Below, in pieces: positions 15,588 to 25,302 of a stretch of 45,737 nt of DNA. The stretch covers positions 1 through 45,737 of the forward strand of contig JABDFS010000013.1 in NCBI GenBank assembly GCA_013286425.1. The letters run 5' to 3'. A program made the translations under genes and the position numbers. Below the pieces are notes generated by a model. It did no database searches, was not told the DNA's origin, and was given only the letters and a program-made list of their open reading frames with translations. This DNA is from Bacteroidota bacterium (GTDB taxonomy: Bacteria; Bacteroidota; Bacteroidia; Chitinophagales; Chitinophagaceae). Numbering within the stretch: position 1 is the stretch's first letter; every line of letters starts with the position of its first letter.

Positions 15588-17951
15588 TTAAAAATGTACG
15601 TTCCAGGTTACAGCAGGGATAATAGGAAACAACGAAACCTGCTTTGCGGTTATAGCTAAACTTCCGTCTGCAACATTGCCGGTTTGATCAAAATAATAGA
15701 AATAAGGATTTTGCCTGCTGTATAAATTGTAAATACTAAACACCCAGCTATCTGTGTATTTTCTTGGCTTTTTATGTACAGGTGTATATGTTGCCGCAAC
15801 ATCAAGACGATGATAAGGTTTCATGCGGTAAGCATTGATGCTGCTATATTCCTGCGTAAGCACACCATCAACAAAATAAAAACGCTCAGGCAAAGAGATA
15901 GCATTGCCTGTTCCGAACACAAACGTTGAAGACACTTTCCATTTCTTTGTTATTTCATACATGCCCACAACAGAAAGATCATGGCGGCGATCGTATTTAC
16001 TCGGATATTTATTGCCGTCATTCAGATCAGGAAATTTTCGCCACGACCATGAAAGTGTATAACCAATCCAACCTGTTAATCTTCCTTTTACTTTATTAAT
16101 GAATAATTCACTTCCATAACTCCATCCTTTTCCAAACACAAAACTTTCTTCAGGATCTGAAAGATCAGGCGTATACCCATTTTTGTATTCTATCTGGTTC
16201 TTCATGGTTTTGTAATACAACTCCAGCGAAGTTTCAAACATATTATTCGAAAAATTTCTGAAATAGCCTGCTGCATATAAAATGCCATCCTGTGGCTTTA
16301 CACGATAAGTAGAAGGAACCCAGATATCTGTTGGCAAAGTAGTGCCCGCACTGCTTACAAGATGTATGTATTGCAGGTTTCTTGTAGCAGATGCTTTAAT
16401 GGAACTGTTATCATCCAATGCATAACGAACGGTAATGCGTGGCTCAAAACCTCCGTACGTTTTAACCACCTGGCCGTTACCGTAAGCGGTGCTGTCGAGT
16501 TTATTTCCGTTTGCGTCAGTTGCATATTTCGTATATGGGCCAACCTGCTGAAAAGCGCTGTAACGTATGCCGTAATTTATTTTTATGCGGTGCGTAACAT
16601 CCCAATCATCCTGTATATAAATGCCATATTCGTTAGCATATTTTTTTTGTGTATTGGCAGGATGAAAAACAACAGAGTCCTGGCTGCCACTTGCAACGCT
16701 CGGATAAAAAGTATGGTAAGTATATTGAGCGCCGAACTTTACTTTATGCGACGTGGATGCGAAGTAATCAATATCCGCTTTTGCATTCCAGTCTTTAATG
16801 CCTGATGAAAGCCCGAAATTGAAATTATCCTGTGTGCCTAAAAAATCAAACTTGTAATCGTTATAAATTAATGATACGTTTGAAAATAATTTTTTGCTGA
16901 AACTATGATTCCATCGGAATGTTGCGGTTGCATTACCCCATGGAATACTTGTACTGAATGAACGGCGCTTGTTATTAAAATCAAATTTATCCCTGCCGAA
17001 ATACCCGCTTAAATACAAATGATCATTATTGGAAACCTGGTAATTCATCTTTGCATTCAGGTCATAGAAATAATAACCTGAACCGGAGAAGCTGCTACTC
17101 TTTGGCACAAATGGTTTTATTAAAAGATCGATGTATGTCCTTCTTGCAGAAATAATATAAGAAGCCTTATTCTTCACAATCGGCCCTTGTATAGAAAACC
17201 GCGAAGCGATCAAACCAATGCCTGCATCAACTTCTGTTTTATTTACGTTGCCTTCTTTCATGGCAATATCAATTACAGAAGATAAACGGCCGCCATATTG
17301 CGGCGGCATCCCGCCTTTTATAAGCGTAAGGTTTTTTACTGCATCTGAATTAAACACAGAGAAGAAACCAAACAAATGCCCGGTGTTATATACAACCGCT
17401 TCATCCAATAAAATTAAATTCTGATCAGGGCCACCGCCGCGCACATAAAAACCGCTGTTGCCTTCACCTGCATTGCGCACACCGGGCAATAACTGCAATG
17501 TTTTTAAGATGTCTGTTTCACCCATAAATGAAGGCAAAGATTTTACAGTGGCGATGCTTAAATCAATCTGCCCCATTTGCGCGCTCTTTACATTGTTCAA
17601 TCTTTTTTGTGATGAGGTTACCACAACATCCTGAATGGTTGAAGAAATGGGCAGCAGCAAAATATCCTGTGCCACATCTTTGTTGAGATCAACATCAATT
17701 ATTTTAGATTCATAACCGATATAAGAAAATATCAGCTTATAACTTCCTTCAGAAAGTGTTATAGAAAAATAACCATATTGATTTGTAGTTACGCCGCGCG
17801 ATTCATTGTTAACGATAACACTTGCGTTGATGAGTGTTTCGCCACTTAAAGAATCTTTTACATAACCTTTCCATGTAAACTTTTGCTGTGCCATCAGCGG
17901 CAATGCACATGCAAAAAAAATAAAGATTAAAATGCAGCGCACATACATCAT
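15588..17951 (-). CDS. TonB-dependent outer-membrane receptor with CarboxypepD_reg-like domain
   Basis: This 787-residue receptor should import a ligand across the outer membrane using TonB energy. It has a signal peptide (ILIFIFFACALPLMAQ), a carboxypeptidase-regulatory-like domain (about 25-110) with DSLSGETLINASVIVN, then a plug with GNSGFYVRGGGPDQNLILLD and GGMPPQYGGRLSSVIDI, then a beta-barrel ending VTWNVHF. It belongs to the FecA-like receptors, not SusC. Its ATG overlaps the stop of the upstream DUF3347 lipoprotein (ATGA), so the two are co-translated. That partner suggests a metal or metallophore ligand, which is inference only. Confidence 0.92.
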   Translation of the reverse strand: MMYVRCILIFIFFACALPLMAQQKFTWKGYVKDSLSGETLINASVIVNNESRGVTTNQYGYFSITLSEGSYKLIFSYIGYESKIIDVDLNKDVAQDILLLPISSTIQDVVVTSSQKRLNNVKSAQMGQIDLSIATVKSLPSFMGETDILKTLQLLPGVRNAGEGNSGFYVRGGGPDQNLILLDEAVVYNTGHLFGFFSVFNSDAVKNLTLIKGGMPPQYGGRLSSVIDIAMKEGNVNKTEVDAGIGLIASRFSIQGPIVKNKASYIISARRTYIDLLIKPFVPKSSSFSGSGYYFYDLNAKMNYQVSNNDHLYLSGYFGRDKFDFNNKRRSFSTSIPWGNATATFRWNHSFSKKLFSNVSLIYNDYKFDFLGTQDNFNFGLSSGIKDWNAKADIDYFASTSHKVKFGAQYTYHTFYPSVASGSQDSVVFHPANTQKKYANEYGIYIQDDWDVTHRIKINYGIRYSAFQQVGPYTKYATDANGNKLDSTAYGNGQVVKTYGGFEPRITVRYALDDNSSIKASATRNLQYIHLVSSAGTTLPTDIWVPSTYRVKPQDGILYAAGYFRNFSNNMFETSLELYYKTMKNQIEYKNGYTPDLSDPEESFVFGKGWSYGSELFINKVKGRLTGWIGYTLSWSWRKFPDLNDGNKYPSKYDRRHDLSVVGMYEITKKWKVSSTFVFGTGNAISLPERFYFVDGVLTQEYSSINAYRMKPYHRLDVAATYTPVHKKPRKYTDSWVFSIYNLYSRQNPYFYYFDQTGNVADGSLAITAKQVSLFPIIPAVTWNVHF

Positions 17952-18547
17952 TGCCTGTTATTGATTGAGTCTTCTACAATTCCGCACTCAAGCATTGCGT
18001 TTTTATATTTAGGATGATATTTTCCGAAATAGGGATTATCAATTGTTATTGTTTCTGAAAGCCACCAGCCTTCTTTGCTTCCTTCAAAAGCCATCGGGCA
18101 TTTTTTGTGATAGATCACAGCTTTATCATAGCCTGTAATTTTAATCAAATGATATAAGCTTTCAGACACTGTATAAAAAAATCTTCGTTTATCATTGATA
18201 GAATCAACGTTGATTAAAGTTTGCAAACCATCTGCAGCATTTTGCGCAATGCTTGTTGCACGTGTTGCACTGTCTTCATCTTTCAATTGTTCGTAAGGAA
18301 CACTTATCAAAGCCAATTGTAATGTAGTTGCATATTTATCGGCAGCAGTTGTATCCCAGTTTATAAAAGCATTGCGCAGGCTGTCGTAATTCAACAACAT
18401 GCTGTCGAATGCTATATTAAAAGAATCTGTGTTTTTGCTGGTGAAAGTTTTTCCTGTTGCAACATTATTTACAGGCGAACTGTTGTTACACGCTGCAACA
18501 ATAAAGGTTAAGCTTAAAAAAATTATGACAGTTCTGAACGCTATCAT
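17948..18547 (-). CDS. DUF3347-domain lipoprotein
   Basis: The 199-residue product has a lipobox (LSLTFIVAACNN, cysteine near 20) and a C-terminal domain resembling DUF3347. The signature is YHKKCPMAFEGSKEGWWLSE, then NPYFGKY and MLECGIVED. DUF3347 occurs on heavy-metal efflux adaptors and stand-alone periplasmic proteins in Bacteroidota; a metal-related role is suspected, not proven. I chose the ATG at 18547 because it directly precedes the signal sequence; an upstream in-frame TTG at 18601 adds an unlikely polar leader. The stop overlaps the start of the TonB-dependent receptor. Odd feature: a short insertion between NPYFGKY and the final cysteine (HPKYKNA). Confidence 0.75.
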   Translation of the reverse strand: MIAFRTVIIFLSLTFIVAACNNSSPVNNVATGKTFTSKNTDSFNIAFDSMLLNYDSLRNAFINWDTTAADKYATTLQLALISVPYEQLKDEDSATRATSIAQNAADGLQTLINVDSINDKRRFFYTVSESLYHLIKITGYDKAVIYHKKCPMAFEGSKEGWWLSETITIDNPYFGKYHPKYKNAMLECGIVEDSINNRQ

Positions 18548-18646
18548 TAATAAAAGTTTTTGCAAATTAAACTGTAAACGGTTTGATGCAACACTACTCA
18601 AAAAATGTTTAACAAATATTGATGCGCATTGTTGTATTCAATACAT

Positions 18647-18681
18647 AAAAAAAGAGCAGGCTGAAATACATCAACCTGCTC
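18647..18681 (-). terminator. Intrinsic terminator after the susC/susD unit
   Basis: On the minus strand, GAGCAGG (18681-18675) pairs with CCTGCTC (18660-18654), with further pairing of TGA/TCA inside, and the stem is followed directly by seven T residues (18653-18647). This separates susCD from the downstream DUF3347/receptor unit. Confidence 0.85.
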
Positions 18682-18709
18682 ACACATCAACCAATCTATC
18701 TGCTTTCCT

Positions 18710-20071
18710 CTATTTATCCCAAAACAGTTTAGGTGCATACAACGTTGCCTGTGGCGTGTTTGCTCCATTCAATGAATATTCTGTTTGAGGATACAAAAAC
18801 CGGCGGGGAACTCCATTCGTACCTGCCGTTGGGGTTAATTGCGGGCTATTCGTTCTGCGCCATAAAGTAAATACTTCCGGATTCATATACAACGCAATAT
18901 ATTCCTGTGTTGATACAGCTGCAATAGCATCACTTACACTTGCAGGTAAAGTACCATTTGCAGTTATGTATGTATTGATATCAGCATCGCTGATGCCCAG
19001 CTTTTGCATACTTGCTGTTATACCGTTCTGATAATAGGATTGAGCAGTAGCAATATTTCCGGAAGACCTTAACGTTGCTTCAGCTTTAAGAAATTCCATT
19101 TCTTCATACATGATGAATTCAACATGGCCGTTTATATTACCATAATAATTACCAACGCCTACTTCACCTACATCAGAATAAGTTGGATCTGCAGTAAGGC
19201 CAAGCCTTGGATCATTTAAGCCGGTAAGCAGATCAACATACGTTCCTGAACCATAATCTATGTCAGCTCTTTGTTCGTTAAACTGATAGATCGGGTTTGA
19301 AAATGTTTCAGTAGTACCAAATACAAATTGTGCGCTTTCTGATTGATCAGCCATTGCCAGGTTTGCTTCAGCTAAAGCCTGCGAAGCCATTGTAGCATTG
19401 TCTTTACTTTGATGTATATAGATCCTTGCTTTAATAGCATGCGCAAATTTTATCCATAATGAAGGATCGCCACCAAAGATCATATCATCGGTAGTCGGTG
19501 TTTGCCCGCCTGTGCTTGTGCTGCCTAATTGTGCAATACCAACATTCAACAAACTTATTATGGTATCGTACAATGCATCCTGTTTATCATAACCCGGATG
19601 ATTTTGTGCATCACCCTGCAACGCTTCTGAATAAGGAACATCGCCCCATTCATCTACCAGCATTTGCAGGCTGTAAGCCATAATAACCCTGCCTATGCCG
19701 CTGTATATATTATCGCCCACAGCATCTGCTTTGTTTAAAAGATCTTTATTATTTCCAAGTACAGAAGTGTACATATTGCCCCATGGTGTATCAAAGTCTG
19801 TTGATGTAAACACATATACATAATATGCTGCAGACTGGCGCGAAAAACCAAAGCATTGTTGCGTTAATAATCCTGTGTAACGCGCGATGTCTCCCCCTTG
19901 TATATAAGCAAGGCTTGTTTCAACGCCCGGCAAAAGATTTCCCGGTGTAACGGTAGAAGGTGCATTAGGATTATTGTTAGCGCCGGTAAAAGCATCCTTT
20001 GAACAGGATGCCTGCGATAATACAATCATCAGCGCTACGTATGGATAGATTTTTTTTACTAAATATTTCAT
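18710..20071 (-). CDS. SusD/RagB-family nutrient-binding lipoprotein
   Basis: This 453-residue surface lipoprotein caps the SusC-type transporter and binds its substrate outside the outer membrane. It has a lipoprotein signal (MIVLSQASC, cysteine 23) followed by a helix-rich SusD fold with NNPNAPSTVTPGNLLPG near the start and the family-typical WGDVPYSEALQG (about 140) and FEYIAL-like AVSTQEYIALYMNPEVFTLWRR at the C-terminal side. It is closest to the SusD_2/SusD-like group. It follows susC after 77 bp and ends before a strong terminator. The ligand is unknown because no hydrolase gene adjoins it. Confidence 0.92.
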   Translation of the reverse strand: MKYLVKKIYPYVALMIVLSQASCSKDAFTGANNNPNAPSTVTPGNLLPGVETSLAYIQGGDIARYTGLLTQQCFGFSRQSAAYYVYVFTSTDFDTPWGNMYTSVLGNNKDLLNKADAVGDNIYSGIGRVIMAYSLQMLVDEWGDVPYSEALQGDAQNHPGYDKQDALYDTIISLLNVGIAQLGSTSTGGQTPTTDDMIFGGDPSLWIKFAHAIKARIYIHQSKDNATMASQALAEANLAMADQSESAQFVFGTTETFSNPIYQFNEQRADIDYGSGTYVDLLTGLNDPRLGLTADPTYSDVGEVGVGNYYGNINGHVEFIMYEEMEFLKAEATLRSSGNIATAQSYYQNGITASMQKLGISDADINTYITANGTLPASVSDAIAAVSTQEYIALYMNPEVFTLWRRTNSPQLTPTAGTNGVPRRFLYPQTEYSLNGANTPQATLYAPKLFWDK

Positions 20072-20148
20072 GAGTTACATTTTAGATGTTTCGTGATTGA
20101 ATGTGCCCAACATAATTTTTGCTTACATAGTTTGATCAACCGAATCGT

Positions 20149-23100
20149 TTATTGCAAACTGATGTTTAAGCGAACGCCATAACTTTTTGCACCTGGATTA
20201 TTGAAGTAATCAAGCCCCTGTCCATTTGCAGGGCCAGCCAAACTTGTTTCAGGATCAACACCTGTATAATTTGTATGAAGAATTATATTGTTGGCGAAAA
20301 AAGTAACGCCCAGGCTGCTGAAAGTTTTGCCCAGCATTGATTTTGGAAATGAATACCCAATGCTTGCTTCACGCAGTTTTACAAAAGAGCCGTCTTCAAC
20401 ATCAGGTTCTGACGGGCCTATAAAACTGCTGCCAATGTTCTGCCAGTAATATTGATCATATGTTGTGGCTATTGTATTACTTGCACCCGGCCCTGCAACT
20501 TCATTGTGGTTTGCATCATAATGTACAATCTCACCGTTTGCATTTAAATGTCCTTCCATACCAGGGAATGTAACTGCAGTTCCCCTGTTGGCTGTTTCTT
20601 TTGATGTACCAAAATATGACATTGCACCTCTTGTTCCGTTCCATATATCGCCACCTTTTCTTACATCAATCTGGAAACCTAACGTTATGCCTTTATAAGT
20701 AAGGTTATTGATAACAGAACCTATCCAGTCAGGATTTATATCTCCGATAATAGCATTTTGTGTTGCAGTAATTGGCTTGCCATAACCAGGATCGGTTGTA
20801 TTATCGTTTATTAACAACGGGCCACCAGGAAGATCATTGGGGTTCTTAAGTGTTTGTTCATTGGCACGTACATAAACGCTTCCGTAGATCTGGCCAAAAG
20901 GCTTGCCGGCAAATGCATCAACTTCCCCGTTTTGAAAACCTGCGATCAATAATTTATCTACACCCGGTGCCAGTTCTTTAACCAGGTTTTTATTGGTTGA
21001 CCAGTTGAAATTAAGGTTCCATGTAAAATCTTTTGTTCTTACAGGTACTGTGTTTAAAGTTAGCTCAACACCACTGTTGGTAATTACACCTGCATTGAAC
21101 AACTTGGATGCAAAACCTGTTGAATAAGCTAATGGTACAGTAAGGATAGCATCGTTTGTTTTTGAATAATAATACGTGCCGCTTAAGTTTATCCTGTTCT
21201 TCAGAAAGCCAAGATCCAGGCCCGCTTCATACGAATCTGTTTTTTCAGGCTTCAGATCAGGATTGCCGATAGTTGAAATAGTAGATGTTATCTGGTATGA
21301 TCCGATAGGAACGCCATTTGAGTTTACAGGAAAGAAATCACCCGGCGTAAAACCATCAGCTATTAATGACGGGGAATAGTATGTCTGCAAACCTTGTATC
21401 GGTGCATCTTTACCAACCTGTGCATAAGATGCTCTCACTTTACCAAATGATAAAATACTGGAATTTTTGAATGAAGGCAATTCAGTAAATACCCACGTTA
21501 AGCCTGCTGAAGGATAAAAGAAATTACGGTTGTCAACAGGTAATGAAGATGAAGTTTCTCTTCTGCCTGTAACATCAAGAAATAGCATGTTGCGATAAGA
21601 TAACTGTGCATCGCCATAATAAGCCATCGTACGTTTTTGTCCGTCAGCTTCGAGCGAAACATAAGAAAGTGCATTAGAGATATCGAAGAATGTAGGAACG
21701 ATCAATCCATCACCAATAACAGTGCGTGAATGTGTGTGATCATAAAAATAATTATAACCAACAAGTAAGCTTCCGGTAAGATCGCTGCTGAAATCTTTTT
21801 TAAGATTTACAGTAAGGTCTGAATTATACTGGTTATTATAGTAACCATTGATGATGCCTTTACCTGCAGGAAATGCATTTGAATTTATGTCGTAGAAATT
21901 TTTTGCATCCTGGCTGTACACATCACCACCAAAACGCCAGGTTGCAGATATCCAGTCGGCAAACTGGTAAGTTGTCTGGAAGTTTCCTATCACACGGTTT
22001 AAAAGTTCAGTGAATGGATTACGGTTCACCGTCCAGTAAGGATTATCATAACTGGCGCCGCCACCACGATAGTTTCTTTGTTGTCCTGTTTCTTCAATTA
22101 CATAAGAACGCTCATCATTTGCAGGATCACTTAATCCAAAAGAGTTATCAAATGTTGGTGGTGTTCTCAGCAAGCCTAACATAATACCTGAAGTATTTGA
22201 GCCTTGCTGCACTTTATCATTCGCAGAATTTATATAGGTCATAGAACCGGATGCAGTAAGCTTATCACTTAGTTTGGCCTGGCCTGTTAAAGAAAAAGTG
22301 GTTTTGTTGTATTGGGTTTTTGGAACAATTCCTGTTTGATGCACATTGCCTAGCGAAGCCCTGAAACTTGTGTTTGCAGAACCGCCGGTAACAGCAACAT
22401 TATTGTTCATTAAAAACCCTGTTTGAAAGAAATTATAACGGTCATAAGGTGTAACAGGAATCTTTGCATCAGGACTTGACTTACCTACAATATTCCCATG
22501 CGGATCCCAAATGTTTGCATCGCCATCCCAAAACAAAGTATCAATAGCAGGGCCCCATGTTGTTCTGCGTGCAGCGCCACCTGTTGGACCTGCATAAATA
22601 TTATTGGAACCTTGCGCATAAGTATCCTGCAGATCTGGTAATTTATTTTCCTGGCTCCAGCCAAAAGAAGAATTAACATCAACACGCATTTTCTGCGCTC
22701 CTAAATTCCCTTTTTTAGTAGTGATGATAAGTGCTCCGCTCGCTGCTTTAATACCCCATAAAGCTGTTGCAGCAGGGCCTTTCAAAATGCTGATTGATTC
22801 AATATCATTTGGGTTAAGATCAATGCCTCTGTTGGTGGGCTGCGTACCTCCGCTTAAATTGGCGTTGGCGCCACTCACATTTGGCGTTGCAGATGTTGGA
22901 TCATAATTATTAATAGAGTTATCGATCGGTATTCCGTCAACAACCATTAAAGGCTGATTGTCCCCGGTAATGGAAGTAACACCCCGTAAACGAATATAAG
23001 TTCCTGCACCCGGATCTCCTGCACTGTTGATCACAGTTAAGCCCGATGCTTTTCCCTGTAATTCGCTGAGTGGATTACCGGTTCCTGATTTATTTAATTC

Positions 23101-23481
23101 ATCGCTGCCAACAGTTTGCGCAGCATACGTAAGCGATCGCTTTTCTCTTTTAACACCTAACGCCGTAACCACAACTTCATTCAAAGTTTGATCTGCAGTA
23201 ACAAGGTGTATTGTAACGGCTGAAGAGCCGCTGATCGCCACTTCCTGCGGCGCATAATTCAAAGCTGAAATAACAAGTGTCTGGCCTGTTGATACCGGAA
23301 TTGTAAAATTGCCTTTATCATCAGCACGCGTTCCTGATTTGGAATTTTTTATGCTGACTGAAGCGTATGGAACAGGATTGCCTTTATCGTCCAATACAGT
23401 TCCTGTAACAGGTGCCTGTGCTGTTGCTGCGAGTGAAATAGCGAGCGCACAAACAAGTGTGAGTAGTTTATTAATGCTCAT
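20149..23481 (-). CDS. SusC/RagA-family TonB-linked outer-membrane transporter
   Basis: This 1110-residue protein is the TonB-dependent import channel partnering the SusD lipoprotein encoded next. It has a signal peptide (LTLVCALAISLAATAQ), a CarboxypepD_reg-like domain (about 25-105, GTVLDDKGNPVPYASVSIK), the SusC signature LNEVVVTALGVKREKRSL, a plug with GIDLNPNDIESISILKGPAA and a long barrel ending GVRLNISLQ. It carries the usual spacing to susD. No ECF sigma/anti-sigma pair is adjacent in the window, so control is not of the classical trans-envelope type locally. Ligand unknown. Confidence 0.95.
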   Translation of the reverse strand: MSINKLLTLVCALAISLAATAQAPVTGTVLDDKGNPVPYASVSIKNSKSGTRADDKGNFTIPVSTGQTLVISALNYAPQEVAISGSSAVTIHLVTADQTLNEVVVTALGVKREKRSLTYAAQTVGSDELNKSGTGNPLSELQGKASGLTVINSAGDPGAGTYIRLRGVTSITGDNQPLMVVDGIPIDNSINNYDPTSATPNVSGANANLSGGTQPTNRGIDLNPNDIESISILKGPAATALWGIKAASGALIITTKKGNLGAQKMRVDVNSSFGWSQENKLPDLQDTYAQGSNNIYAGPTGGAARRTTWGPAIDTLFWDGDANIWDPHGNIVGKSSPDAKIPVTPYDRYNFFQTGFLMNNNVAVTGGSANTSFRASLGNVHQTGIVPKTQYNKTTFSLTGQAKLSDKLTASGSMTYINSANDKVQQGSNTSGIMLGLLRTPPTFDNSFGLSDPANDERSYVIEETGQQRNYRGGGASYDNPYWTVNRNPFTELLNRVIGNFQTTYQFADWISATWRFGGDVYSQDAKNFYDINSNAFPAGKGIINGYYNNQYNSDLTVNLKKDFSSDLTGSLLVGYNYFYDHTHSRTVIGDGLIVPTFFDISNALSYVSLEADGQKRTMAYYGDAQLSYRNMLFLDVTGRRETSSSLPVDNRNFFYPSAGLTWVFTELPSFKNSSILSFGKVRASYAQVGKDAPIQGLQTYYSPSLIADGFTPGDFFPVNSNGVPIGSYQITSTISTIGNPDLKPEKTDSYEAGLDLGFLKNRINLSGTYYYSKTNDAILTVPLAYSTGFASKLFNAGVITNSGVELTLNTVPVRTKDFTWNLNFNWSTNKNLVKELAPGVDKLLIAGFQNGEVDAFAGKPFGQIYGSVYVRANEQTLKNPNDLPGGPLLINDNTTDPGYGKPITATQNAIIGDINPDWIGSVINNLTYKGITLGFQIDVRKGGDIWNGTRGAMSYFGTSKETANRGTAVTFPGMEGHLNANGEIVHYDANHNEVAGPGASNTIATTYDQYYWQNIGSSFIGPSEPDVEDGSFVKLREASIGYSFPKSMLGKTFSSLGVTFFANNIILHTNYTGVDPETSLAGPANGQGLDYFNNPGAKSYGVRLNISLQ

Positions 23482-23809
23482 GCAATAATTTTTAATAGTG
23501 ATTGTGTAATGGAATACAGAGAGCCTTTTGAAATGACAGGCATTGAAATAATAATGCTGTTACAGTTGTTAAGGAAAAAGACTTAAGTGGGATTTTTTCG
23601 GAACGAAACAAGAAAAACAACTACCGAAATTTTTTTAAAAAGTTTCAGTTGATTTTAAATGAAGATAACTGCATACAAAAAACAATTATCTACTAACAAA
23701 CAGTAGTGAATGATCAAGAGTTAAAACATTATGATGATAAATGGTCAGACGCATGAAAGCGTCAGACCGATAACATACCAAATCATTCTAATTACACAAC
23801 ACTTTAAGA
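23482..23809. other. 328-bp spacer between EEP nuclease gene and susC
   Basis: The spacer probably holds the susC promoter, but I see no clear TTTG/TAnnTTTG match. The one clear structure is a perfect 10-bp stem, GGTCAGACGC (23743-23752) with GCGTCAGACC (23759-23768). Nothing else is recognisable. Confidence 0.5.
23743..23768. terminator. Perfect 10-bp hairpin after the EEP nuclease gene
   Basis: GGTCAGACGC and GCGTCAGACC enclose a six-base loop. It lies 42 bp after the stop of the leftward EEP gene, a typical place for a terminator. The following bases (ATTTATCATC) are only moderately T-rich, so termination is uncertain. GGTCAGACG also occurs inside the 15 kb repeat. Confidence 0.45.
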
Positions 23810-24850
23810 TTATAACCTCTTCAATAAAATAATATAAGTAGGAAAATGATCGCTGTAACCGCCGCGATAAATATTACCATCCCAGGTGCGCATAGGGTAA
23901 CCTTTATACTTGCCAATATTTTCAACCATGAATTCTTTGTTGAAGATATGCGCCTGGTAAAAGAAATAACCGTTTTGATTTTTATCCAGCCATGTTGAAC
24001 TGATAATGATCTGGTCAAACAAACCCCATGCATCATTATAAGCAAGCGTGCCGATTCCTTTTTTATACATATTGATCCATGGATTGTATAAGCCACCGGG
24101 TTGTACATCATTGATATTTCCTTTTGCATTCAGCACTTTGGTAACACTTAGCGAAACAGGATCGTCATTCAGATCACCCATAACAATGATCTTTGCATTC
24201 GCATTATATTTTTCAATTGAATCAATAGCGATCTTATCAACTTCAGCAGCGGCTGCACGGCCGGGTTCACTGCGTTGCTCGCCTCCTACCCTGCTTGGCC
24301 AGTGATTTACAAATACGTGAATAGTATCACCATTTAAAACTCCTTTAACCCATAAAACATCTCTTGTAAAATACGACGACTTGCTGCCGCTTGGTAAATG
24401 CACAAATAATTTTTTACTGTTGATGACCGTAAAATATTTTGGATTGTATAACAACGCAACATCAACACCGCGTATATCTTTTGAATCGTAATGCACGAAA
24501 TTGTAATTACGATTTTTCAATAACGGGTGATGAATAAGATCATTCAGCACTGTATCATTTTCTATTTCAGCAACACCGATCATTGCGATGCCATCAGCAT
24601 TTATATCTGTTCCTATCTGTGAAATAACAGTGGCAAGATGTTCAACCTTTGTATTATATACTTTGCTGTTATAATTCTTTACGCCGTTCGGCAAAAAATC
24701 TTCATCATTAATATTTGGATTATCAACGGTGTCATAAAAATTTTCAAGATTATAAAACGCAACCACAGCAACTTTATATTGCTTTGATTGTGCAGCAACA
24801 TGTATAATAAAAGCAAGTGAAATAAGTAACAGCAGCAGTTTTCTTTTCAT
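23810..24850 (-). CDS. Secreted endonuclease/exonuclease/phosphatase (EEP) family protein
   Basis: This 346-residue protein has a signal peptide (MKRKLLLLLISLAFIIHVAAQ) and a complete EEP fold, so it probably cleaves phosphodiesters outside the cytoplasm. The metal and catalytic motifs are visible: FYNLENFYDT (about 35), VAEIEND, FVNHWPSR (catalytic histidine), MGDLNDDP and YSDHFPTY at the C-terminus. DNA, RNA and phospholipid head groups are all possible substrates. The ATG at 24850 is chosen over one seven codons upstream because it begins the signal peptide. It is a stand-alone gene and a distant paralogue of the two EEP genes at 34-36 kb. Confidence 0.88.
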   Translation of the reverse strand: MKRKLLLLLISLAFIIHVAAQSKQYKVAVVAFYNLENFYDTVDNPNINDEDFLPNGVKNYNSKVYNTKVEHLATVISQIGTDINADGIAMIGVAEIENDTVLNDLIHHPLLKNRNYNFVHYDSKDIRGVDVALLYNPKYFTVINSKKLFVHLPSGSKSSYFTRDVLWVKGVLNGDTIHVFVNHWPSRVGGEQRSEPGRAAAAEVDKIAIDSIEKYNANAKIIVMGDLNDDPVSLSVTKVLNAKGNINDVQPGGLYNPWINMYKKGIGTLAYNDAWGLFDQIIISSTWLDKNQNGYFFYQAHIFNKEFMVENIGKYKGYPMRTWDGNIYRGGYSDHFPTYIILLKRL

Positions 24851-25039
24851 GGTAAAAGGTTCAGAGATCATTCAAAAAAGTAAAGGATCAATGAATTAAA
24901 GTTATGTTTTAATAAGAAATAAAAAATTGCTTTATGCAAAAAAATGCAGCAGTTGCTTTAGGCTTTTTTGTTATATTGCTATAACCTGCCGATATCTCCA
25001 TATTAATTAAAATTACTGCTGAAAAAACTGCTACTCGTG

Positions 25040-25094
25040 CGAGACCTTACAGAGACCTTATAGAGACATTATAGAGACCTTATAGAGACTCTAC
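25040..25094. repeat. 11-bp tandem array, unit AGAGACCTTAT
   Basis: Five consecutive 11-bp units start at 25040, 25051, 25062, 25073 and 25084 (CGAGACCTTAC, AGAGACCTTAT, AGAGACATTAT, AGAGACCTTAT, AGAGACTCTAC). The period equals that of the array at 2381-2424, but the sequence is unrelated. Confidence 0.85.
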
Positions 25095-25096
25095 TT

Positions 25097-25123
25097 CCTG
25101 CCAAAGCGCTGATAACTGGCAGG
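25097..25123. promoter_or_regulatory. Inverted repeat CCTGCCA-N13-TGGCAGG next to the 11-bp array
   Basis: A perfect 7-bp inverted repeat (25097-25103 with 25117-25123) abuts the 11-bp array, about 180 bp upstream of the permease start. It could be a dimeric regulator site or a stem-loop. No known site is recognised. Confidence 0.35.
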
Positions 25124-25302
25124 CAAACCCCACTTAAACCCTACCTATAGCAATTCAGACCTGGTAGAGTTATGACACGATTACATACCCATCCTTATAC
25201 AATAATTATATCAAAGCTTAAGCTTCTCATAACTTAAAATATTAATCTGTCTTGCTTCAGCCTGAATTTCTTTCCTTCAATTTTATGTATTAGTTTACAT
25301 GC

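Larger units (their letters stand above)
24851..25302. other. Divergent 452-bp spacer upstream of the ethanolamine module
   Basis: This spacer should carry promoters for the EEP gene (leftward) and the ethanolamine genes (rightward). It contains the five-unit 11-bp array (25040-25094) followed immediately by an inverted repeat CCTGCCA/TGGCAGG (25097-25123). No ORF or RNA gene is evident. Confidence 0.55.

Noticed and set aside
25040-25094. Possible CRISPR-like array
   Set aside because: Units are 11 bp with no spacers, and no cas gene is present.
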